A DNA stretch of 11,679 nucleotides from assembly GCA_902984215.1 (NCBI GenBank), contig CADWAF010003009.1:1-11679 (forward strand), given 5' to 3'. Made by a program: the position numbers and the translations under genes. This document shows, piece after piece, positions 1-7,470 of this stretch. Source of the DNA: Willaertia magna. Lineage: Eukaryota; Heterolobosea; Eutetramitea; Acrasida; Naegleriidae. Positions within the stretch are counted from its first letter, which is position 1, and each line of letters begins with the position of its first letter. The notes under the pieces are model-generated. The model made no database searches. It worked only from the letters and a program-made list of their open reading frames with translations, and was not told the DNA's origin.

Positions 1-411
1 TTTCCCCCAAACCCAAACCCTTTAACAGATTTATTCTTGAATTTTAATTCACTTTCACTAACAAAAAGTAAAGATTGACTATTATTTTCTGTTTTACCAA
101 TTTTTTGTAATTAAATAGATAGATTTGAGGCTATTGTGGTTTTTTATTTAAAGCTTAAAGAAGATGAAGTACTAGCAGGAGTTGATGTTACAACAGACAT
201 TAAGGATTTACTTAAAGAAGGAATAGTAAAAGAAGAAGTAAAAATTGGAAATATTATTTTTAATTTACTATTAAGGTTTACATATGAAAATATATTTGCG
301 TATTGATTTTTGTATATTTTAGAAACTAATGATGTTTCTATTGATAAATTTAATAATTCAATACAAAAATCGGCCAATTTTGATCTTGTTTTAAAAATAC
401 TTAATAAATAA
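1..411 (+). CDS. Unknown protein, 3' end of a spliced gene (5' end outside window)
   Basis: Not recognised. The coding sequence reads 1-67 joined to 119-411 across an inferred 51-nt intron. The join keeps frame and completes an AAT (Asn) codon. About 119 residues are visible: a Pro/Asn-rich start (PPNPNPLTDLF), then an acidic/lysine-rich helical stretch (KLKEDEVLAGVDVTTDIKDL) and a hydrophobic segment (AYWFLYILETNDVSID). Many codons begin with G, as expected of real coding sequence. A TGA at 304-306 sits inside AYWFLY and is best read as Trp. The apparent stop is TAA at 409-411, 35 nt before the stop of the convergent gene. The minus strand is also open here (377-144, Ser/Thr-rich), but the spliced plus-strand reading is more convincing. 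No function is proposed. Confidence 0.6.
68..118 (+). other. Intron, 51 nt (GTAAAG...TAAATAG)
   Basis: Inferred from the GTAAAG donor and AAATAG acceptor, and because removing it joins two protein-like segments in one frame (SLSLTK-N-RFEAIVV). Its length is nearly that of the intron at 1641-1692. Confidence 0.55.
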
Positions 412-446
412 TGTTTAAAATAATAGTCATTTCTATAAATACCAGT

Positions 447-869
447 TTATAGTTGATTTTTTTCTTCACTATTGTCAACAAATAATACTTTTACATCATC
501 TAGATTTTGAGTTTGATGTTGACTATTTTTACGTTTTTTTATCATTTTTGATATAGAATCATTATTAAAATCATATTTATCATCTTTTTATGAAGGAATA
601 TTTGTTTTAGAAGAAAATATATTTAATACAAGAGATAAAATAATATTCGATTGTTTAGTTTTGGAAATAGTGGAATTGTTTGTTGTTGTAGTAGTGTTAA
701 TAGTAATAGTAGTAGTGTTAGTAGTAGTTGTAGTAGTTGTGGTAAGTGTAAATTATTTTATATTGCTTTTTTTATCTATTTGTACTATTTTTTTGTTATT
801 AAATTAATTCATTAAACAATCTAAAAATAACTTTGGAAGAAACTTATCTTAAAATTTTTTTTGATTCAT
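447..869 (-). CDS. Small Thr/Asn-rich basic protein, unknown function
   Basis: A 140-residue reading from ATG at 869-867 to TAA at 449-447. It begins MNQKKFQDKFLPKLFLDCL, then has a Thr/Asn run (TTTTTTTTNTTTITINTTTT) around residues 43-65, and ends in a charged tail with KMIKKRKNSQHQTQNLDD and VLFVDNSEEKNQL. The KKRK cluster could be a nuclear localisation signal. In-frame TAA occurs four times (near residues 7, 22, 39 and in NIPS-TAA-KDD), so the gene is invisible under the standard code. It is head-to-head with the protease gene, only 31 nt between start codons, and tail-to-tail with the gene ending at 411. The frame stays free of TGA past the TAA at 447 as far as 144, so a longer product overlapping the neighbour antisense is possible. 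Low-complexity proteins like this are common in A+T-rich protists; no family is recognised. Confidence 0.55.
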
Positions 870-898
870 TTTTACTGTTAAAAAAATAACAGTAAAAA
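869..898. promoter_or_regulatory. Perfect 12-bp inverted repeat filling a divergent start-to-start gap
   Basis: Left arm 869-880 (TTTTTACTGTTA), six A residues, right arm 887-898 (TAACAGTAAAAA). The arms are exact reverse complements. The minus-strand ATG begins at 869 and the plus-strand ATG at 901, so this element is practically all of the space between two divergent genes. It is a good candidate for a shared bidirectional promoter/operator or a very short 5' UTR hairpin. The function is inferred from position only. Confidence 0.5.
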
Positions 899-900
899 AA

Positions 901-2304
901 ATGGGAAAATTAAAGATGATGGAACAAAAGAAAAAGAAGATTATTAGATCAAATAATGATAATACCACTACAAATCAACAAAAAACATCGGAAATAGTAG
1001 TAAAAGATGACAATAAGAATGAAAATTCACCTACTGTAGATAAAAAGAAAAGAAAGGTTGAAAAAGAAAAATCTACTAGTCTTGAAGAAATTGAATCTAC
1101 TCTAGTAACTTCCTTCTTTAGTATCAATAAAAGTCAATTATCTGATAAATATCAACTATCTCTAGAAAATGTAATTACTATAAGAAGAACTCTCAATTAC
1201 ATGTGTACAATTTAAAAAATAAATAATATTGGTTGCAGCAAAGAAAAACTTTTCGAAAATGTAATAAGTTCATAATCAATTATTATTCCATCAATTAAAC
1301 CTGAAAATTATGATAAACCACAAAATAATAGTTTAAATAATTTTGTACAAAAATTATTTAGTAATATGTATAGTTTTTATTTTAATAAAGCAAATGAGAA
1401 AGAATTGTAAGTGATAAAGGAAAAGGATTTAAATTTAAATTTAAGTAATACTAAAAAATTTTTATTGTTAGCAATTTATATTGGTGGGGTTAGAGAAATT
1501 AAAATGTTGGAAATGTTTAGACTTATTTATTTAATGTCAACATTTATATCTGATTTATTTTTTGTTCATTTAGAAATTTTTAAAAGTAAATACTCAGAAT
1601 TAGTTAAAAGAAGAGTATTTATTTTGTCAGTTGGTATAATGTAAGTTTTTTAATATTAACAATAATTTTTAATAATTTATTTATTTATATAGAAAACCTT
1701 TTAATGAAAAAACAAAAAATATAAGAAAAGAAAACATTTTAAAATATGTTCAACAGTGGGCTGATTATAATGAAATAATTGTTTTTAATTTTTGTGATGA
1801 TTTTCATTATTATAATGTTTATTTTAATGTTGCAGCTTTTAAAAAAATAAAGCTTTTTGTAATTTTCATATTATTGAAAGTTATGAAGATGATTCAAGTG
1901 CAAGATTAAATGCTTTAATTGATTTATATATTATTAATATTGAAAATCAAAAATTAAAAGACTCTATCATTGAAATTTGTATTGATTTAATGGAAACTTT
2001 ATATTGTACTTTTTATAAAGAAAAAAAGAATTTTAAAGAAGAAGTTAAAGTTTTTAGATTTATAAATAATTATTTTGTTATTACACAACCTAATGGTACT
2101 AATTGTGGTTTTCATGTAATTGAATGGTTAAGATATATAGTTTTTAATGACTATTCAGTTATTGATGATAGTGATCAATCATTTTATTAGAATTATCTTT
2201 TTAATATTAAATTACATAAAAAAAGAAAACAAGAATTATTTGCTTTTGTAATGAATTGACATAAAGAAATTAAATCTTATAAAAAGAAAGATAATAATAA
2301 ATAA
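901..2304 (+). CDS. Ulp1/SENP-like (C48-type) cysteine protease
   Basis: Probably a deSUMOylating or related cysteine protease of about 450 residues. It starts at ATG 901, just after the shared inverted repeat. The N-terminal ~100 residues are Lys-rich and disordered, with a classical NLS-like run (DKKKRKVEKEK). In-frame TAA at 1213, 1273 and 1408, TAG at 2188 and TGA at 2257 (VMN-W-HKEI) lie inside sensible protein. The C-terminal part carries the family landmarks: an ISD-containing helix (STFISDLFFVHLEIF), a strand plus candidate catalytic His (IIVFNFCDDFHYYNVYFN), an acidic candidate (FHIIESYEDD, where Glu would replace Asp as in adenain-type enzymes), and the oxyanion Gln/catalytic Cys motif QPNGTNCGFHVIEWL. 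A 52-nt intron is spliced at 1641-1692. The frame slips by one at the A-run 1841-1847, between His and Cys regions. The stop is TAA at 2302-2304. Family call is fairly sure; activity is uncertain because of the frame break. Confidence 0.72.
1641..1692 (+). other. Intron, 52 nt, in the protease gene
   Basis: GTAAGT donor and TATATAG acceptor, internally almost only A and T. Removal joins ...ILSVGI to KPFNEKTKNI in frame across the protease domain. This is the best-supported intron of the window. Confidence 0.75.
1841..1847 (+). other. Frame break at an A7 run inside the protease domain
   Basis: Before the run, the frame gives DDFHYYNVYFNVAAFKK. After it, family-like sequence continues one frame away (CNFHIIESYEDDSS ... 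QPNGTNCG). One extra A would restore a continuous domain. Options are an assembly or sequencing error, a real disabling mutation, ribosomal frameshifting, or an alternative 59-nt GT...AG intron at 1794-1852. That intron would also fix the frame but would delete the best His candidate. Confidence 0.6.
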
Positions 2305-2443
2305 AATTTTTTTTATATAAATGTGATTTTTAATTTTTATTTGTAATTTTTATGTTTGGATTTATAAAAATATGTAATTATAATAATTAAATAATATTTA
2401 TATGAAAAGTTTTTTAATTGTAAATTTTATAAAACTAAAATTG

Positions 2444-2675
2444 AAAGCCGCATAGATAAATAATTATTATATATTTTTGTAATTTTAACTTTATATAGTA
2501 ATTATTATTTTAAAAAATTAGCCAAAAAACATTTTTTATATTACTTTTCTAGTTTCCTTATTTGTATATATTTTTTAATAAAACTTAAAAACCGCATACA
2601 TTATACTAAAACTAACATCTTTATGAAATAACAGTTAAATAATATTTATTAAATAATAATATTAGCCAAAAAAAC
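2444..2675 (+). repeat. Two copies of a bipartite motif with identical 70-nt internal spacing
   Basis: This sits in the gene-free stretch 2305-2694. Copy 1 has CCGCATA at 2448-2454 and TTAGCCAAAAAAC at 2518-2530. Copy 2 has CCGCATA at 2592-2598 and TTAGCCAAAAAAAC at 2662-2675. In both, the start-to-start distance is exactly 70 nt, and the copies are 144 nt apart. The sequence between the two boxes is not conserved. These are almost the only GC-containing words in the spacer. Copy 2 ends 19 nt before the ATG at 2695. The pattern suggests paired protein-binding sites, promoter boxes or the ends of a small RNA; the role is unknown. Confidence 0.55.
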
Positions 2676-2694
2676 ATAAATTTTATTTAAAAAA

Positions 2695-3441
2695 ATGATA
2701 AACCCTAATAAAAAGCATAGTTTTTATGCTAGTTCATCTCATAAGAATAAAAAGAAGCAAGATGTTAAGATTTATGTATAAGAAAAGATTTTAAATGAAG
2801 TAGATAAATTAGAAAATTATAGAAATGATTTATCTTTAATTGTTAATGAAAAAGAAAGATTAAAAAAGATTATAATTTGTGGAAGTAAGAAAGAAAAACA
2901 GTTTAGAGAGTTATTAAAGGATATTGAAATTGCTTCAAGTAATTATTTATTTAAAAAAGAAAATTTAGGATAGTCTGTTTTTATAAAAGTTGATTTAGTT
3001 TTAAAAAGTAAAAAAATAATTAATAATTTACCTTTTTACTTAATTCCTACAGATAGAAATTTATTTACTCATAATTTTTTTATTTTTAATACTAATAAAT
3101 CTAATTATATTATGGTTGTACCTTTATTATTAATTAATCATCATTGTAATTCACCTTTGAGTTTCAAAGAAGATGCAGGAGGTAATTTAATTGGATTTTA
3201 TAATAAATCTTTAAATACAGTTACATTTTCAAAAAGTTTCAAATTATTTATTCAATATAATGATTCTGATTCTTTAGGTTTTGATTATAAATATTGTAAT
3301 GAAGGTATTGAACCAACCTGGAAAGAAATAGATGAAAATATTATTCGTGTTAATAATAAAGATGATGATTTCTCATATTTCGAAGCTGGTTTACTATCTA
3401 ATAATGATTTAATATCAAAATCAACTTTCGATGAAGAATAA
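2695..3441 (+). CDS. 248-residue protein, possibly SET-domain-like C-terminal half
   Basis: Runs from ATG 2695, preceded by an A-run, to TAA 3439-3441, with in-frame TAA at 2779 and TAG at 2971 read as sense. Residues ~1-25 are basic (MINPNKKHSFYASSSHKNKK). Residues ~28-90 look like a charged helix or coiled coil (KILNEVDKLENYRNDLSL). The second half contains LLLINHHCNSPLSF followed ~40 residues later by LGFDYKY. These resemble the NHxCxPN and DYxY motifs of SET lysine methyltransferases. The expected N-terminal SET strands and the usual Asn/Pro spacing are not convincing, so the call is tentative. The C-terminus is acidic (NNKDDDFSYFEAGLL). It lies just downstream of the protease gene in the same frame, and tail-to-tail with the gene ending at 3481, 39 nt away. 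Codon use matches the protease gene. Confidence 0.65.
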
Positions 3442-3480
3442 AACATTGTGGTTTAAATAAATTTATATTTTATTCAATTA

Positions 3481-3737
3481 CTAATTACCAAACCCCTTTT
3501 CCTCTACTCCAAATACAACAACATTGTCGGTTGGTAATTTTGGATAATTTTTTCTTGTTTTCAACCCGTCTTGAACTTTCTTTAATAACATAAAGCCTAT
3601 TTCCCCTTTAATCCTTCTTGACCTAGAGCCTTCTAAAAAATGAGGTGCTATGACTTTATAAAAAATAATGATTTACAAAAAATTTTTATAAAATCCTCAA
3701 TTTCTATAACTACTTAACCCCCTCACTCTCCCTGACA
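3481..3737 (-). CDS. Spliced, 5'-incomplete gene piece with higher GC, unknown
   Basis: Two joined segments on the minus strand. The upstream one (about 3737-3677) reads CQGEWGGQVVIEIEDFIKIF, and the TGA at 3725-3723 is best read as Trp. After a 29-nt intron (3676-3648) the second reads PHFLEGSRSRRIKGEIGF ... KTRKNYPKLPTDNVVVFGV ... EEKGFGN, and stops at TAG 3483-3481, followed at once by TAA. Roughly a quarter of third positions in the second exon are G or C, well above the neighbouring genes. No ATG lies upstream in frame; the open frame fades into A+T-rich sequence before 3800. It could begin after an intron ending in TTTAG at about 3738, or be a captured or truncated gene fragment. No family is recognised. 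Confidence 0.5.
3648..3676 (-). other. Intron, 29 nt, minus strand (GTAAAT...CATAG)
   Basis: GT...AG boundaries on the minus strand. Removal completes a Ser codon (T + CA) and connects EDFIKIF to PHFLEGSRS. Without splicing the downstream frame is different and poorer. Confidence 0.5.
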
Positions 3738-3807
3738 CTAAATGACTACTTTAAGTATGAGATTAATTTTAAAGAATACTATTAAACTTAAACTTTAATA
3801 AAATAAA

Positions 3808-3857
3808 TTGCTCACCGATGAGAAAATAATAATAAAAAATTATTTATTGGTGAACAA
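3808..3857. repeat. Near-perfect 12-bp inverted repeat with 26-nt loop
   Basis: Left arm 3808-3819 (TTGCTCACCGAT) faces right arm 3846-3857 (ATTGGTGAACAA). Ten of twelve positions pair as Watson-Crick, one as G-T, and one is a mismatch. It lies in the head-to-head gap between the truncated minus-strand gene piece and the ATG at 3896, and has unusually high GC for the window. It may be a hairpin, an operator, or the scar/end of an inserted segment. Confidence 0.5.
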
Positions 3858-3895
3858 TTAAAAAAAATTAAACAAAAAGAAATTAATAAAAAAAA

Positions 3896-5743
3896 ATGTT
3901 ATCATAATTAATATTTAAGTACTATGATTTTGATTTGGATCAATATAATTTAAATAATGAAGAAGATATTTAATTATTATCAAAATATCCATTAAATAAA
4001 GTACTTGCAGTTAGAAAAGATATTGATTATACTGAAGAATAACTAAAAGATGATAAAGATAAAATTATTAAAAAGATATTAACAACTGAAAAACAATTAT
4101 TTAGTAATATTTCAGAATTATTAGAAGGTTGAAAATTATTTAATAATAAAAATACTAATACTATTTTTACTTTATAACCAAATAGAAATTTAGGATAAAA
4201 TAATTTATAAAATGTTAATAATAATTTAATTAATATTGATAATGTTAGTATTATAAGTTTTGTAAAAGATATTTATAAATTTAAGAAACAAGTAAAAAAG
4301 TATTAGTATAATTATTTAAAAATTAAATTAAAAAAAAATGCACAATTTAATAATAATAATAAAAAATATACTGAAAATTTAAAAATTATATTTTAATATA
4401 TATTAGATATAAAAAAATAAAAATATTTTTATAGTACCACTTTTAGTTATTCATATAATATTTTAATGAATTTTATTAAAACTAAGAAATTATTATTTGA
4501 ATATATTAAAATTGTTAGATAGAAATATAGATTATTTTTAAAAAGTTTAAGATGTTTATATAGAAAACAAGTTTATAAAGTTAAATCATTATTAAATGTT
4601 GATAAAGATAAAATAATTAATTATTTAGATATTAACAAACAAGTTTTATTATGTAATTTAATATTATAAGTAAAAAGTAAAGAAATAAAATGACAGTTTT
4701 GAATATATGAAATTAAAAAATGTTATTTTTATTCCAACCATTATTAAAAAAAATGAAAAAAATTATTTCGTTTTAAATAGTAGATTTAAAATTAAAAAAG
4801 ATAAAATTTTATTGAAAAATTTTAGAATACAAATATTGATTAGAAATAACAATTTAATGAAATATCCAAATATTTTATTAGTTTTTTATTTATTTTATTT
4901 TAGACAAGCATTTGTTAGAAAAGATTTTATGAAAATAATTATAAAACTAACAAAAAAATTAGAAATTTAAACAAAAAGTTTTAAATCAAACTTTATATGT
5001 TTAAACTGATAACAAAAATCTATTAATTAGTAAAAATATGTTAAAATATATTTGTTAATTAGCAAAAAAGTATAGTCTAATAATAAAACTAAAAAATATA
5101 AAATGAAATCATGTAAATTAAGTTTAATTGTTGCTTTATTAATGAAATTAAAATATGGTAGTTATAGTAGTAATTAGGAAAATTATAAAAAAAATTAGAA
5201 AATATATAGGTTAGAAAAGTATTAAGATGATTGATTATTATGATAGAGAGATTTCTATTATTATAATAATAATATTATTATTGCTAAAACTAATGATGAA
5301 GAAATTTCAAAAGAAGTGATTACTAATTTATTAAATATTGATAGTATTAATATTAATATTGGTTTATAAAATAGAAATCAAAATATTTTATAAGAATTTG
5401 AAAATGAAATTTTAATTGATAATAAATTAAATATTTAGAATTCAGTAAATGATATTGTTAAATTGAAATTAATTGAAGATATTTTTAAATAATTTGATAA
5501 AAAAAAATTATTTAATTACTTACTATTTAAATGTCAAAAGTTATGAGTTGTTTTATTAGATTAATTTATAATAATCATAAAGCAATTTTATAAAAATAAA
5601 TTAACAATGTTAATAACAAATCTAATAAGAATCGTAATCATAAAATTGATAATGCAATTAAAGAATTTGTTAATAATAGATTTTTTGAAGAAAAATTAAA
5701 TAATTTAATAGAATGTCCACATTATATTAATAAAAAAAAATAA
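3896..5743 (+). CDS. Large Lys/Asn-rich protein of about 600 residues, unknown function
   Basis: Starts at ATG 3896 after a long A-run and ends at TAA 5741-5743. The reading uses frame 2 to about 4652, frame 3 to 5539, then frame 2 again. Two inferred introns (4653-4677, 25 nt; 5540-5559, 20 nt) make the whole length exactly 601 codons. Parts: an acidic N-terminus (YYDFDLDQYNLNNEEDI), basic helical segments (KLLFEYIKIVRQKYRLFLK), a hydrophobic/basic middle (FIPTIIKKNEKNYFVL ... ILLVFYLFYFRQAFVRKDFM), an acidic stretch (AKTNDEEISKEVITNLLNID), and a C-terminus ending NLIECPHYINKKK. TGA at 4130 (LLEG-W-KLF), 5232 and 5241 (DD-W-LL-W-QRD) reads as Trp, and many TAA/TAG read as Gln. No catalytic motif or known family was found. 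If the introns are wrong, the gene carries two compensating frame breaks and may be decaying. The segment 4980-5200 is the weakest. Confidence 0.5.
4653..4677 (+). other. Possible 25-nt intron (GTAATT...AAAAG)
   Basis: Proposed because the protein-like frame changes from 2 to 3 near 4680, and this GT...AG segment has the right length modulo 3. It joins NKQVLL to LKKQNDSFEYMKLKN. A one-base indel near the A-run at 4687-4690 is an alternative. Confidence 0.3.
5540..5559 (+). other. Possible 20-nt intron (GTTATG...ATTAG)
   Basis: Restores the frame from 3 back to 2, joining LFKCQ-K to LIYNNHKAILQ. It has a GT start and TTAG end. Very short introns are known in ciliates (15-30 nt), so the size is acceptable, but a base indel cannot be excluded. 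Confidence 0.35.
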
Positions 5744-5812
5744 GAAACATAATATTTTATTTAAATTAAAAAATCAATAGATTTTATAATTATTGAAAAC
5801 TTGTATTTTTAT

Positions 5813-5869
5813 AATTTTTATATATTTATATTTATTTAATAAATACAAAAATATAAATATATAAAAATT
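5813..5869. terminator. Perfect 21-bp inverted repeat, strong hairpin after the 3896-5743 gene
   Basis: Left arm 5813-5833 and right arm 5849-5869 are exact reverse complements (the left begins AATTTTTATATATT), with a 15-nt loop at 5834-5848. It lies 70 nt after the gene stop, right at the border of the A+T desert. It could act as an RNA 3'-end hairpin or a cruciform boundary. Part of the arm sequence recurs directly near 5890-5916. In A/T-only DNA some inverted repeats arise by chance, but 21 exact pairs is long. Confidence 0.4.
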
Positions 5870-6634
5870 TATATATTTATATTTAACTATAAATTTATAT
5901 TTATTTAATAAAATAAACATAAGTTCATATTTAATATATTTAAATTTACAATAACTATTAGATTTATTAAATATAATATTATTTACATTATAATTTAATT
6001 AAACATACTGTAATTTGTTTATTTATTAAAATTTTAATACATAAAAACCAAATATAATAAATATAAACTCATATATTCTATATTTAATATTATAAATTTA
6101 TACTTACTATATTTAAATTTTTAATAACTAATATAAATTATTAAATATTATATATATTTATTTAATATAATAACATAAACTCATAATATATCATTAATTT
6201 TTTAAATAATTAATATTACTATTAATTAATAAAAAATATTATTAAAATAGTTAATTTGGTTATTAAAAAAATTAAAAATAATAAAAAATAATTTAAAAAT
6301 TAAATTAAAATTAAAATAATTAATAAATTATTGATTGTAAAATTTATAAATTATTTATTAATTTTAATTTTATATTTATTTTAAATAAAAAAAAGTAAAA
6401 TTATTAAAAAAATATAAAATAAATATGAAAAATAAATTAAAAAATACTTTTAAAAAATTTTTTTATTAAAATAATAATTTATTATAAAATAAAGATTTTA
6501 AAATTATTTAATATAAATATTTAAAATATTTTATTATAAAATTGTTATAGATATATTTTTTAAAAAATAAATACCTTTTATTTTTAAAAAATTCTAATTT
6601 TTTTTATTTTTTTTAATAAAAATTTTTCTTTATT

Positions 6635-7470
6635 TAATTATCATCATTTACTTCAAAAAAAAATCTTAATCTGATTAACACAACAATAATACAACAATAA
6701 CACAACAATAACACAACAATAACACAACAATAACACAACAACATAATAATATAACAATTACACAATAACATTATTAATAAATAATTTAATAATTTAAATT
6801 TATTAACTAACAATTTTTAATAACTAATCATTAATAATACAATAACAATTATTTATCAATAATAACAACTACACAACTATCTATTAACAACAATTATATA
6901 ATTACTTATTAATAACAATTATATAACTACTCATTAACAACAATTATACTATATAATTAATCTATCAACAACAACTATACAACTATTCATTAACAACATA
7001 ATAACAATTACACAATAATTATCTATATAATTATATAACTTTCTATATATCTAATTATCATTATTTACTTTAAAAAAAATTTTAATTTAATCAATAACTT
7101 AATCAATAACATAACAATAATTACATAACAATAATTACATAACAACAATTATATAATAACAATTATACAATAATAACTACACAATAATAATTATTAGTAA
7201 ATAATATAATAATTTAAATTTATTAAATAATAATTTTTTAACTAATTATTTACAATATAATAATTACTTATCAATAATAACAATAACTCATTAACAATAA
7301 TACAATAACTACTTATTAATAATAATTACATAACACATTAATAATTATATAATAATAAATATTTATTACTAACAAATATACAATAAATATATAACAATAA
7401 CAATTATTTATTAACAATTAATCAAAAATAATTACTTATTAATAATAATTATATAATAATTACTTATATA
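6635..7470 (+). repeat. Diverged tandem duplication, period about 417-420 bp
   Basis: The opening TAATTATCATCATTTACTT at 6635 recurs as TAATTATCATTATTTACTT at 7052. AATTTAAATTTATTA at 6791 recurs at 7211. TTATCAATAATAACAA recurs near 6852 and 7268. The order of landmarks is kept, with offsets of 417-420. The second copy lacks most of the AACACAACAAT minisatellite. The exact end of copy 2 is unclear; I placed it by the period. Confidence 0.55.
6680..6740 (+). repeat. Minisatellite, ACAACAATAAC x about 5.5 (11-bp unit)
   Basis: Units at 6680, 6691, 6702, 6713 and 6724 are identical except for one final base in the first; a partial unit follows. It lies inside the first copy of the 420-bp duplication. 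Degenerate CAA/TAA-type sequence continues to about 7560. Confidence 0.8.

Noticed and set aside
4..20. C-rich CCCCCAAACCCAAACCC resembling a ciliate telomere end
   Set aside because: Only two irregular repeats, and the stretch reads in frame as PPNPNP of the gene continuing to 411. A terminal telomere would show many exact units.
144..377. Minus-strand 77-residue ORF (Ser/Thr-rich) as an independent gene
   Set aside because: The opposite strand gives a spliced, G-first-codon reading over the same bases; the ATG is internal to a longer open frame. Kept only as an overlap question.
1817..1835. 19-nt GT...GCAG segment as an intron repairing the protease frame
   Set aside because: Its length modulo 3 leads to the wrong frame, so it does not connect to the QPNGTNCG segment.
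2305..2694. Protease and SET-like genes as one fused ORF
   Set aside because: Both are in frame 1 with no TGA between, but TGA is expected only about once in such G-poor DNA. The spacer lacks coding-like codons, and an ATG after an A-run marks a fresh start.
4707..4970. 87-residue ORF as a separate small gene
   Set aside because: Its frame is open upstream (QNDSFEY before the Met) and downstream past TAA, so it is best seen as the middle of the 3896-5743 gene.
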